Program-made: the position numbers and the translations under genes
Assembly: GCA_006538405.1 (NCBI GenBank)
Contig: BJKQ01000003.1
Coordinates: 558,001-622,000, forward strand
DNA from: Hansfordia pulvinata
Lineage: Eukaryota; Ascomycota; Sordariomycetes; Xylariales
DNA length: 64,000 bases
Reading direction: 5' to 3'
In this document: positions 51,713-63,103 of the stretch, one piece after another
How the letters are laid out: each line of letters opens with the position of its first letter
Position numbering within the stretch: the stretch's first letter is position 1
The notes under the pieces: model-generated
What the model was told of the DNA's origin: nothing
The model's database searches: none
What the model saw: the letters and a program-made list of their open reading frames with translations, nothing else

Positions 51713-54383
51713 CTAGCTCTCCGAGGTGGTGGTGAGCTCCTGGGCGCGCGGGGTCGGAGGCGGGTGGGTGTAGCTCCGCTCCCTCTCTCGCTGGTAGTCC
51801 CCGCCGGCGCCGCTCGTTGTCGTCGCGTCTCCCTCCTCGCCGGCGCCGCTGTCGCTGCCGGCGCCGCTCAGGCCGGGCGCGTACCGGTGCGGCTCCGGCG
51901 TGTAGGCTGCCGAGAGGGGCTGCTCGCCGTCCTCCTCCCCTCCCTCCGCGGCGTCCGCGCGGGCAGCAGACGGGGTGGCCTGGTCCCCCTGGGCCTCTTG
52001 GTCCTCCTGCTGATGCTGCTCCGCCGGCGGCACCACCAGCTCCTCCTCCTCCTCCTCCTCCTCGCCAGCGCCAGCACCACCGACATCAGCGCCAGGACCA
52101 TCATCGCCACCGAGGCCGAGACCGACACCAGCACCGCCGCCCTCGCCCGCAGCAACGACCCCGGCGACGTCGGCGTCAAAGTCGGCGTCTTGCTCCTCCT
52201 CCTCTCCCTCGAGGAGCAGCGCCGTCATCTCGCCCCTCTGCGGGGGCGGCGGCGAGCGCCGGAGCTGCTGCTGCTTCTGCCGCCGGCGCCGCTGCTCCCG
52301 GCCCCCCCGGCGCTCCTCCCGCCTCTGCTGCTGGTGCCGGTGGTGTTGGTGGTGGTCATGGGCGGTGGGCCAGCTCGGGTCCTCCCACAGCCCCTGCTGG
52401 CCCCCTTGCTCGCCCCCGCCATCTCCGCCCCGCCGTACCCGTGCCCGTACCCGTACCCGTCGTACGCAGCAGGCTGCTCGTACTGCAGCGGTGCGCCTCC
52501 CGCGCCGCTTCCGCCCCAGTGGTGCGGCGTCTCGTCGTACGGCGGAGACGACGAGGAAGAGGCGACGGGAGAGGGAGACACCATCACCCCGACGGCGCCA
52601 CCGCGAGGAGCGTGGTGCGACGGCGCGGGCGAGAAGTAGGACGGCAGCGGCGGCAGGGAAGCAGCGGCGGCGGCAGCGGAAGAAGAAGAAGAAGAAGCCT
52701 CGTGGTACATCGTCATCGGGGGCTGGGGGTACGACGACAAGGCTGACGGGGAGGGCAGCGGAGGGGACGGGTTGCTGCGGCTGCTGCTGCTGCTGTAGTG
52801 GTGGTTGTGGTGCTGCTGCTGCTGCTGCTGAACGGGGAAGAAGGCCGCTGGCGGGGCGCCGCCGTACTGGCCTCCTCCCTCGAAGGCCGGTAGGTTCGTC
52901 GGCTGCTGCTGTCCCTGGTGATGGTGGTGGTGCGCGGCGGTGGTGTAGTAGGCCTGCGGTGGGACTGCTCCGCCTGCGTCGTGGTACACGCCTCCGACGA
53001 CGCCGCTGCCGATGCCACCACCACCGACACCACCAATGCCGCCACCAACACTGCCGCCGGGCCCGCTGTAGGGCATTGCGTTGTCCTGGTACGCGCCGAG
53101 CGGGCCGCCCAGGGGTGCAGAAGCAGAAGCGGCGGAGGGAGGCGGGGGCGGGTAGTACGCCGGGGCGGCGGCGCGCGGGCTGCTGTCGTACGCGCTGTAT
53201 GGCGACAGCTGCTGCTGCTGCTGTTGCTGGCCGCCGCCGCCGCCGCCGCCGCTGCTGCCGTAGTAGTACCCGGACGACGACGCCGGTGACAGCCCCGCGT
53301 CCACGACGACGCCTGCGGCACCGAGCGGCGGCAGCGGCGGCGGGAAGTAGCCCATCGGGGAGGCCGACGACGATGACGACGAGGGGCCCCCAAGCGAGCC
53401 CGAAGAGACCGAGCCGCGCTGCTGCTGCTGCTGCTGCCGCTGCTGGGCACGCGTTTGCCTCATCGCCTGGCCCAGGCTGCCCAGGCTCATGCCCTCGGGT
53501 ACGTCGGGGTCGAACTCGGCCATCAGCGAGCTCGGCTGTGAGGGGGGAGGGGGGATTGTGTCAGTTTGTTGCTGGTTTCCAATTTCTGTTCCGAGAGAAA
53601 CGCACCAAAAGAGAGAAAAAACCCACCCTCTGGAACTGGCATTCCTCCGTCTTGCCGGCGTTGTGGCAGCTGTCGCACGCCCCGCCGCTGTTGCGCTCGC
53701 CGCTGCAGCGGATCTTCCTCTTGCGGCAGCGGGTGCACTGTGGAAGAGAGAGGTGGTGTCAGTCTTTGGAGTCTTTTGAGTCTCGAGTTTCTTTACTGCC
53801 GTGTCTCTTTCCTTCTCGCTGTGTTTCTCCTTTTCTCTCTGTCCGTCTTCATATGTGTGTGTGTGTGAAGGAGATTTATTGACAAAGAACAACAGAATCA
53901 ACAACAACTTACAGCAAGGGAAACCCTCTTGCGAGGCTGGCCGTCGGCATCCCTCCCTCCTCCGGCCCCGGACATGGCCGCCGTCTCCGCCGTCTCGGAC
54001 GTCGTCGTCGTCGTCGACGACGCCAGCGTCAGCGTCGGGCTCTGCATCATCGACGTCGATGGCCGCCGCTGCTGCTGATGGTGGTGGTGATGGTAATGGT
54101 GTTGTTGTTGCTGGTGGAGAAGGCGCGGCGACGAGGACGGGACAGAGAACCTCCTATCGAACCCACCCATGTACGGGTGGTGGCGTTGCGAGTGGTGGTG
54201 GTGGTGGAGGTGGTCTCTTTGGCGGTGGCGGGCGTGTCCTTGGTTGGCGAAGGGGGGAGGGATATATAGTTGTCCCTGTTTCATCAGTGACGACGAGGAC
54301 GAGGACGACGACGACGACGTGGGCGCCACCGCCGCCGCTGCTGCCACTGCAGCCGCCCCCGAGTAGCCGAGCGGGTTGACCAT
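51713..54383 (-). CDS. Zn(II)2Cys6 transcription factor, low-complexity rich
   Basis: Exons 53913-54383, 53627-53737 and 51713-53535; introns 175 nt (GTAAGT...TTCCACAG) and 91 nt (GTGGGT...CTCACAG). About 800 aa. Residues 1-157 are Ala/Ser/His/Gln-rich. The binuclear cluster then reads CTRCRKRKIRC, followed by CDSCHNAGKTEEC, with the six Cys in the expected spacing; the first intron falls exactly before its first Cys. Beyond it are PSSLMAEFDPDVPEG and long poly-Q, poly-G, poly-S and poly-H runs, then an acidic C-terminus (EGEEEEQDADFD). At 52413-52417 one base of a G run (coding strand) is missing. Adding it gives GGQQGLWEDPSWPTAHDHHQ and reaches the stop at 51713; otherwise the frame would end at 52225. 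No fungal-TF middle homology domain is evident. Targets unknown. Confidence 0.85.
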
Positions 54384-55820
54384 TTTGTCGCTGCGGCCGG
54401 CGCAAACGCGGGGTCAATCCGATTCGCTAGACGAAGGGGTGCAGAGGTTGCTTCGTCACTGAAGAAAACAGGGGGGGGAGAGAGAAAGACAGCACGTGGC
54501 TTGTTACGCCAGGGGGGGTTCCAGGGGGATAGAGCCCAAGTTGTTGTTGTTCTTGGTGGTGGTGTTGCTTCTGTTGCTGTGGTCTCTCTCCTACGGCCGG
54601 AGGCGCAGAAGAACCGGCAGATGGAGAGCAAGGGGAGGCTCTGCTTCTTTGCGGGCAGAGCAAGCCGAGCAAAGCAGGGAAGGGAAAGAGGAGGACGAAG
54701 ACAACGAGACGAGACGACGACCGGGATCAAGGGGTTGGCAGAAGGCAGCGAAGCAAGGAGTTGGTGATGCCACGAGCCGACACTGACAGTGCAGTGCAGA
54801 ATGCAGCCGGCAGGGCCCCCAGTCCAACAGCCCGGGGGGGGGGGGATCTGTTCGGGGCTTGCAGATCGACGTGTCGGTGTCGGTGAGCCGCCTGCCCTTT
54901 CTTTACCTTGCCTTGCCTTGCCTTGCCTTGCCTCTCGACCTTGGGTTGGATTGGCCCGATCGACTGACTGCCCAGGCAGGACCTTGTCGTCTTCACCGTC
55001 TTGCCGGCTTGGGAGTGGTTGCGTTGTCGGTTGCCTGCGTCCTGTGGTGTTGGGTTGGGTTGTGGGGGGAAGGGAAGTGCTTCTCACGACCAATGGTCCG
55101 TGGTGGTGATGGTTGACGACGACGGGGACGGGCCTGTCTATATCTATGGGAAGCACTTGGGCGGAGAGAGGAAAGGAGAGGAGAAGAGGAGAGGAGAGGA
55201 GAGCAGAGGAGAGCAGAGAACAGGAGAAAGTAGTTCGGGGCAGCAACTGGGGCAGCAAGTGCGGCATCAACAACCAGGACTGGCGACAAGACCGAGAGAG
55301 GACGAACGCGAGCAGCCAGCGCCTGTCGCTCTTATACGGGCCTCGCGAGCACCTGCGAGCGCGCGCCCACCGGCCCTCGTGGGTTCGGATCCATGGCCCG
55401 ACTCATAACGGTCGTCTGGGGGCTCGGCTCTCTCTCTCTCTCCTTCTCCTATGAAAGCAGGCCAGACCAACTCGTGGCGGGGACGAACCGCTTCGAGCCC
55501 AGAGTGCAGTCCCCAGAACCCACAGAGCGGTAGGCGAAAAAAAAGCAAGCACATGGGTAGAAAAAAGAAGAAGAGATAGGGAAGAGGTAGGGGGACGTGG
55601 TCGGACGGAGCCGACGCGGACCTACGCACAGTCCACAGACAGACAGACAGACAGACAGACAGAGCCGCACAAGGACCACCGTCGCACTGCAAGAGGAGTC
55701 GTCGTCCGTATACTCTCGTACAGCGCAAGCAGAAAGCTTGTTGTTGATTGGTCGAGTCGCACACGTCCACACATGTCATCGGATAACGGCAGCCTCCGGG
55801 TGCTTGGGAATGTATCAACG

Positions 55821-55826
<6 letters not shown>

Positions 55827-55852
<26 letters not shown>

Positions 55853-55853
55853 A
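55827..55853. repeat. (CT)n microsatellite
   Basis: Uninterrupted CT dinucleotides, about 13 units. Confidence 0.9.
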
Positions 55854-56866
55854 GCAGACACAGGTACACACGTACACGTACACGATCACCTGTGGTGGCG
55901 GTGTTCCCTCCCAGCGAGAAGCAGCAAGCAACAGCAGCCGATAAGCCACGTTGACACAGACATCCAAGGGAAGAGACCGGATCATGCAGGTCAAGCGAGC
56001 GGATCGCTGGCTTCTCGTGACTGTACCTACCTGTTTGTGACTGACTCTGTGACCTACTGGGTCATGTCAAGCACCGTCCAAATAATGTCCAAATCATGGC
56101 TAACCAATAAGGGTATCTACTCGCCGGCGGCAAGTTTCGCTCATCTCTGAAGCGCACGCCGCCGCGGCATGTGGTGGCATGCAGGGCAACTGCCAGCCAC
56201 CGACTCCACCACCTGCGAGTTACGCTGATCCTGTAATATATAATCAGAATAAACGTTGGCTCCGGGGTAATCGGAGGGCCCAATAAGTGCAAGGGGAGGG
56301 CGGGATGGGTGATCTAGCTCGATCTGCGGGCCCTCTTGCAGCATTGGTGTCAGTGGAAGGGGTTGAGGAAGAAAAGGGTGATGGGAAGTTAGGTGGGGGG
56401 GACTCGGGACTTGGGACATGGTCATGGGGATATGGGACTTGTGGGTAGGGCAAACAAACCCCTGCGAGAAGATCAACGTCACATTGCCAAGTCTAAGGTC
56501 GCTACGAGTATGTCAAGTGCTTGGTATGTCAAGGTGCTTACCCAGGAACTAGAGAAAAAAAAAAACAAAGAGAGAGAGAGACACACACACACTCTCTCTC
56601 TCTTAGGGATTAAGAGAAGAGCCCGTCAGGCCCTCCGATGCCGGTGTCCGTCCACCTGTCTGTACTCCGTGTGTGCGTGTGTGCGATGGAAAGACAACAT
56701 CGGGTGTCGTTGCCGCATGTGCGCCCCTTTGACGAAGCTGGGGCTTCTCGCAGAAGGGGAGAGTAGGAAAAGGGGGGGGGGGGGGGGCAAGAGACAAGTG
56801 ACACGGAGTAGTTGAAACGACGTGCTACAGTAACCAGTTCGTGTCTGTGTCTGTGTCTGTGTTTCC

Positions 56867-56918
<52 letters not shown>

Positions 56919-58775
56919 TCAACATGTGTGTTCGTGTGGGAGACACGCCAGCCCTCGTCAAACGTCATGCACGCGGGGCCTCATCGTATCCAGGGGGCGG
57001 GGGGGGGGGGGGGGTTCCCTATCCCAAATTCCAGAGTCCGAGGCCCCGCCAAAAGATTCATCACAGTATCGATCGGTGGGTCTTGGCCACGGCCTTGCGG
57101 GCGATGTCGCATCACGGAGCAGAGTGGCGGTGGTCGAGGCACACTGGCGAGGCTCGTAAAACGTGACGAATGTCAAACGGGCGACGAGGAAAAAAAGAGA
57201 GACAGAGATGAACTGAGGGCGAAAGCGGGGGCAGACAGGAGGGCGAAATGGCCAATTGGTCCGAGTAGAGTATCCAATCAGGGTCACCTCTCTATCTCCA
57301 TGATCAGTCGGCCATGGCGTAGATATCTGCATGCAAGTCGTTGCAGTAGCCCCTGTCGTTGACACAACACCCGCGCGCGTGAAGAGACTTTCCCTTAGGC
57401 CCCTGTTTGTATCAATAGTAAGCCACTCGGTACATGGAACGAGAGAGCAGGTATGCAGGCAGACGGCCAGGCAGACAGGCAGACAGGCAGACAGGGGGGG
57501 CGGAGGGGGGGACCTCAAGCAACTTTCTGCATGGCATTTTTCCTTCTACGAGTACTCCGTACGCATACTCGTATGGGCCGACGTCGTCTGCCTGCGATCG
57601 ACAGCGCGGGGGGTCAAACGCCACATGGGTTTGGCTGTACGGGTGCTGGTAAGTGCCTCCGAGTATGTCCCGTTCTCTCTTATTGCACTGTCTCATCCAT
57701 CTGCTGGCCCCTCTCCGCGTTTGGCCCTTCTCTTCTCTTGTCTTCTCTTCTCTGTTTTCCCTCTCTCTCCTTTGGTGTCTCCTTCCCCTTCAATCCACTT
57801 CCCTCGAGGACAATTCCGTCCCATGTTCTTTGTCGGCCGGTTCCAATCGAGGGAGCCCCCCCCCCCCCCCAAACAACAACACCGGCCCAGGGACAAGGCG
57901 CGGCGGCCGTGCGCTCACGGCGACGTTGGGACGGACGGGGGGGGGCGGGACCGGGGGTCGGGGGTCGGACAGGGACCAGGGCATTTAAGCTCCCAGTACC
58001 GTACAAATCTGTCCATGTAGTACTCATCAGCATCTGCCAGCAGCGGAGCCAGCAGCGGAGGGGGGGGGAGGGCAAGATTCCCGGCTCTGACTTGCCGACC
58101 TGTTTGGTTGCGTTCTGTTGCAACGATGACCTGCATGCGGGCGAGTACTCGCACGCGCGCGCGGGCGCAGGGTTGCTAACATCACGCCCGAACGCAAGAC
58201 TGGATAGCCAGTCACAGCCGGGCTTGTTCTTACGTACGTGAGCTTGTTGGCATACCTACTCACTCGTAGCACAGCCCAGCGCCAGTCCAAGCCACCCCTG
58301 CCGGCACAGCCAGCCAGCTAGCACGCCGTTCCCAGTTTTGTGTGCGTGTGTGTGTGTATGTGTGTGTGTGTGTGTGTTCTCTCCCTCCTCTGCGTCATCT
58401 CTCTCTTTCTCTCTATCTTTCTCGCCCCAACCGTGACTGGAGCAACATCGGGGGTTTTTTTTTCAGCCAAGAGGGGGAAAAACAGTGGTGTCGGGGGCTT
58501 ACTCGTAGAAAACGCTACGGGTCGTAGAGCTGTGGAATGGGCTGGCCGTCTGGCTGGACAAGCACCCTTGCTTTCACCCTTGTTCCCTGTCCCGGTTTAC
58601 TCCCGGCGGTCTTATTACCTGACCGACTCAACGGCCACATCGAGTATACTCCTTGATGAGATCAGAGCAGAAATGACAAGAACAAACAAAGGTAAGTCTG
58701 ATTCCTGATAATGATCATGCGAGAGATGTGTGCCTGTGTGGAAGAGAGAGAGAAAGAGAGAGAGAGAGGAGGGGT

Positions 58776-58801
58776 GGGGGGGGGGGGGGGGGGGGGGGGG
58801 G
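58776..58801. repeat. Poly-G homopolymer tract
   Basis: About 26 consecutive G following a GA-rich stretch. Confidence 0.9.
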
Positions 58802-59287
58802 CGGGCGACAACGGCCGTTCGTTCCTATTGTCGTGGTCCGGTCGCATCTGTGCTCCCAGAGCCCAGAGATTGTGTGTGCGCCCCGCCCGGCGGACGTCAG
58901 CCTCGAGGCCTCATCGCAATACCAGGTTGTGCATCTGGTAACGCTTCATATCGACTTTATTTTCATTTCTTGCTTGTTTTTCCTTTTTCTCAATCGTTTT
59001 GGGCCCTTGGTACGAATGCACGCCCGGGGCCAATGTGATCGATCTGATTCCAGTCGCTCCCCTCTTCTCTCGACACTCGACTCTCGATCCAGGAACAGAA
59101 GCGATGCCCGGTGGTGACGATCCCTGCCCACGGGACAGGGGGGGCTGTAGGGAGTTTTCTTGTCGGAGGAGGGCCAGAATCCGGCCATCATCCGATTTGA
59201 GAGGGGGCGATGCAGCATACCGGGACTCGCATGTCGATTAGGAAGTGAGCGGCGCTGCAGCCTGGTGGTGCTGCTACGAGAACTCGT

Positions 59288-59340
59288 ACTGATGCTGATG
59301 CTGCTTGGGATGCTGATGCTGATGCTGATGCTGATGCTGA
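59288..59340. repeat. GCTGAT hexanucleotide repeat
   Basis: Roughly eight imperfect units, interrupted by CTTGGGAT near 59304-59311. Confidence 0.8.
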
Positions 59341-60805
59341 ATGCTGCTGCTGGTGCTCTCCACACCAGCGATCCCAATACCGGCGGCGTACTGTTTTGTT
59401 GTTGGTTTTTTGTTCTGGCGCTGTCGAGCCAGAACCTTCTCTCATTGCTTCTGTTTACTTGTACTCGCACCTTCCGTACGTACCTACCTCCTACCCTAAG
59501 GTGTAGGTATATTCGTATGATTGCAGTACAGGGTGGTCCGCAACGGTCGCCCCTCCCCTCCCCTCCCAATTCTGGAACATGGGGCGCTCGCACCTGCCCA
59601 ACCCGCAGAATGCCATGCCATGCCTTCCACTCCAAACTCACTCTGTATCTGTATTCTGTACTCTGTACTCTGTACCTCTCTGTACCTCCTACGGAGTACA
59701 GGTGGTGTTGCGGCATCGCGGGCATGGGAAGAACCCAGGTTCCGGGCCCCCGCCCCGAAGAATAGAGCCAATGGGATCGGACCCGTCTCTTCGGAAAAAC
59801 CCGAAAGGGAGGGTACTCGTACATAGCCCTAAAAAGCCGTTGCCGTTCGGATCGTTACCAAACGCCTGCCTCCACTGTCTGTCTCTCCCCAGACCCATCC
59901 GACCGACCCAAGCCTTTGGGGAACGTTCCCACTGCCACACGCCACGCCACGCCATGCCACCACCATTCGTGGGCTCCTGGTCTGTCCCGATTCAAGGTGC
60001 ATACGAGTACATGGTACATGGAAGGTAGGTACGAGTACCCGTGTATCTATGTACATGTAGCTAGGCACTCGTCACGTATGTCCCCCTGCCTGCCAATACC
60101 TACCTAATCTACAGTTGTATCGTGTCAGAGTAGCATGGAGCATGGAGCGTCAAGGGTCACTGGACAGCAGGCAGTGCGCATGGTGTCAGATCTCCTCCCG
60201 CGTCTGCCAGAGCACGCACGTTATGTACGTAAGGAGAGCAAGGCAAGTTGGGGATGGGGATGGCCTGACTGCAGGTGACGCCGCCGGCACGTCTCCCCCC
60301 CTTCCCGGTGGTGGCAGCTTGGTCAAGGGCCGGCTGGAGGAAACGGCCGAAAGCAAAGCACCGACCTCCCGCCGCCGCCCTCGGATTCTGCACCGCGTGG
60401 GCCTCACCTCACATCCGACGTGTGCTCCCTCCGCCCGACGAGAGAACCACAGCAGCAGCAGTAGCAGTAGCAGCAGCAACAACAATAACAAGGCGCCTCC
60501 CTTGGCTTCTCGTCAAGCAAAGCGCCACAGGAGGGGCAAAGGAGTAACAGCAAGCGAGAAAATACCACCTCGATCTTGATCTCCTCGCATGGGCAGATCA
60601 TATTGGCCCTGTCCTCCTTCTGCTGCTGCTTCCTCTCGATCTTCCTTACATGAACGAAGCGGGCGGGCGCGTAGCCCATACGTTGCCCCCTCCCGCCCCA
60701 TTGGTTTCCTCACGTCGCCTGCTTTTCTTCAACTTTTGTGACCCACGACGTGTCGCTCACCTGTGATGAATGCCTGACGTGACATGACATGACATCTCCG
60801 TATGC

Positions 60806-60808
<3 letters not shown>

Positions 60809-60898
<90 letters not shown>
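60809..60898. repeat. (GA)n microsatellite
   Basis: About 45 units with one phase slip near 60882; the longest dinucleotide tract in the window. Confidence 0.95.
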
Positions 60899-60899
<1 letters not shown>

Positions 60900-61424
60900 G
60901 GTTTCGACTTACGAGCAGCCTTCTCTCTGTCTCTCTCTCTTTCTCCCACCCATGGTTTACGTACGGATACACGCCCTCTCCTCCCCTGGCTAAAAGACGA
61001 CCTGACGCCCAGAGCGAGCAAAAAAAAAAAAAAACCGACCGTCGATCACCCCAGACCAGGGTCGACGACGCCGGTACGCCCGCCCCCATTGTGACGTGAC
61101 ACCACACCACAACACATGCAGGGCAGAGCAAAAGCTGAGGGGCCATGCAAGGCGACGCTGCGCGCTTTCTGAGACACTACGAGTGAGAGGAGGGAGATCC
61201 TATTCGAATCAAGGTGAGAAAGGAAGAAGAGTGGGAAAAGAGAAAAAAAAAAAGAAGAAGAAAAAGAAGCCTTGCACTTGCGGCGCGCGCGGTATTCCTG
61301 GTTCAGCGCTCGTGCGTGTCTTTGTCTTCCCCCTTTACTTCAGTCACCTTACGGAGAGGCAAATGTGTAGTCCTGGGAGAGAAGAACGGGGACACGGAGA
61401 ATGAGGACACCACAGCGATGTGCG

Positions 61425-61448
61425 CCCCCCCCCCCCCCCCCCCCCCCC
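61425..61448. repeat. Poly-C homopolymer tract
   Basis: About 24 consecutive C. Confidence 0.9.
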
Positions 61449-61822
61449 GTGGCTACCTGCGCGCACGCAGACAGACTGTGCCTCTTGCCTACTGTAGATT
61501 TCTCTCTCTGGGCTCTCTCTGCTACTAGCAACGCCTTGCTCGCCCTGGTGAATGGTGGACTGTGAGGCCCCGGTATGCGTGCGGTGGATGCGACCTCGGC
61601 GTGCGGTGTGCGGCTCTGCTAGCGCCGGAAGAGAGAGAGAGAGAGAGAGAAAGAGAGGCCGAGAGATGGCGCGCGGACCAGATACGTGCCTGAGGGAAAA
61701 AAGGCAATCCTCGCGCCTTAATTTTCCTGCATGGTCTTTTGTATTTGGTCCGTCTTCCATCATGTTGGCTCATGGGTTCCGGTCCTGTTGGACGAATGAG
61801 TGAGCGAGCGCGGGCTGCTGCT

Positions 61823-61854
<32 letters not shown>

Positions 61855-62076
61855 TTATTATGTGTATTTGATGTTTTAGCGCCGGAGCGTCTCAGGTTGG
61901 TGCCTCTCCCACCCGAGTCTGTGGCAACACTTTTATGGAAAGGGGCTCCGTTACACCGGCTCGGATGGATGTATGCTGTGGGCAGGTCGTCCGCCCGCCT
62001 GGTCGTGGTTCGGCGCGGTCCTCTACTGACCTGACCAACGCGGGTGCTGCTTCCTTGTCCTAGTTGTCTTCTCTCC

Positions 62077-62172
62077 GTGTTGGCCTCACTACAGGGTCAC
62101 GTGTTGGTCTCACTAAAGGGTCACGTGTTGGCCTCACTAAAGGGTCACGTGTTGGCCTCACTGCAAGGTCAC
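62077..62172. repeat. 24-bp tandem repeat with embedded CACGTG
   Basis: Four units of about 24 bp (TTGGCCTCACTAAAGG followed by GTCACGTG). Perfect CACGTG palindromes start at 62098, 62122 and 62146, exactly 24 bp apart; imperfect versions flank them at 62074 and 62170. Confidence 0.95.
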
Positions 62173-63103
62173 GAGGAATATAATTATATGACACGATGGC
62201 ATGATAGAGACCAATGCTCGGAAAGCGAAGCTTTCGCACGCCAGGTGGCCAAGTTTAGATAGTACTTTGACAGCAACTCGACGAGGGGCCTCGCTGAGTA
62301 TTAGTCTCGGCTACCCGCAGACTGCTTGTGGCAGAGAGCCGCCATTTCCTCGTCTACGGCGGACGTTTGCTCGACGAATAATCCGAAGGTTGCCCGCGTC
62401 GATGGCCCACCATGTGTGCTAGATAGACACGGGCTTTCGCTGCGACACCAGCTCGTGCCATGCTGCCATCTCTCGCTTCGCTTGGTGCTCCTATACTCAC
62501 GGTTCTCGTGCTATATTCCAACTTTACAGAAAGACCAGGTGGACTTGTGGCTTTATCATAGCCGCGTGTGATGGCATGGATGGTCGTACACGTAACCAAG
62601 TTGTGCGGTCCTTATGATCTGAGTGTGGAAACCACAAGCCCCATGTTACTCCAGGACATCATGACTGCGCTCGGTCTAGTCGCGCATGCTGCTCGTGTTT
62701 TTCTGAGGCGACCGGACGACGATGCAGCCAACGAAGGGCCTCTCGGCGGTTAGCGGTTATCACCGCAGAGATAGCAGTCGAGGACCACGTCGACGTCGAC
62801 TGGGCAGTACGACTCCCACACAGCATGACGTGATGGATGCGCATTCATAGGCCGGCGAAATACTGCTGGCTCCGAGGTACAATTCTTTTTCAACGCCTAA
62901 GGAGATCATTACAGTCGTGAGCGCCGGCGGTCCTGCTTCGCGCCCCCACCCCACCCAAGACACTTCCTGCTCTCCCGGCGCTGTCCGCCCTGCGAGCAGG
63001 TAAAGTCTTCTTTGTTCTCTGCCCCTCGCCCCGGGAAACACGACGGCATGACGAGAATATTCGTAAAATAAAAAAACAACCCCAACGGCTCCCGTTTCGT
63101 TTC

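Larger units (their letters stand above)
54384..63103. other. 8.7 kb gene-free, microsatellite-rich upstream region
   Basis: Lies upstream of the Zn2Cys6 gene (-) and downstream of RPA43 (-). Contains TTGCC pentamers at 54905-54932, CT tracts at 55827-55853 and 61827-61848, a G run at 56999-57014, a GT tract near 58340-58377, a 26-nt G run at 58776-58801, GCTGAT units at 59288-59340, a GA tract at 60809-60898, a 24-nt C run at 61425-61448, and the 24-bp tandem repeat near 62077-62172. Open frames follow the repeats. I see no protein-coding gene; a long 5' leader or non-coding RNA is possible but not shown. Confidence 0.5.

Noticed and set aside
51446..53882. Long plus-strand open frames (397, 309 and 505 codons)
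   Set aside because: Antisense to the Zn2Cys6 gene; Arg- and Leu-rich translation of low-complexity codons, while the minus strand carries the zinc cluster and splice sites.
58946..59824. 292-codon minus-strand open frame
   Set aside because: Runs through GCTGAT repeats and TACTCGTA words; no domain-like sequence.
62077..62172. Tandem repeat as a CRISPR-like array
   Set aside because: Units are contiguous without unique spacers, in a eukaryotic context.
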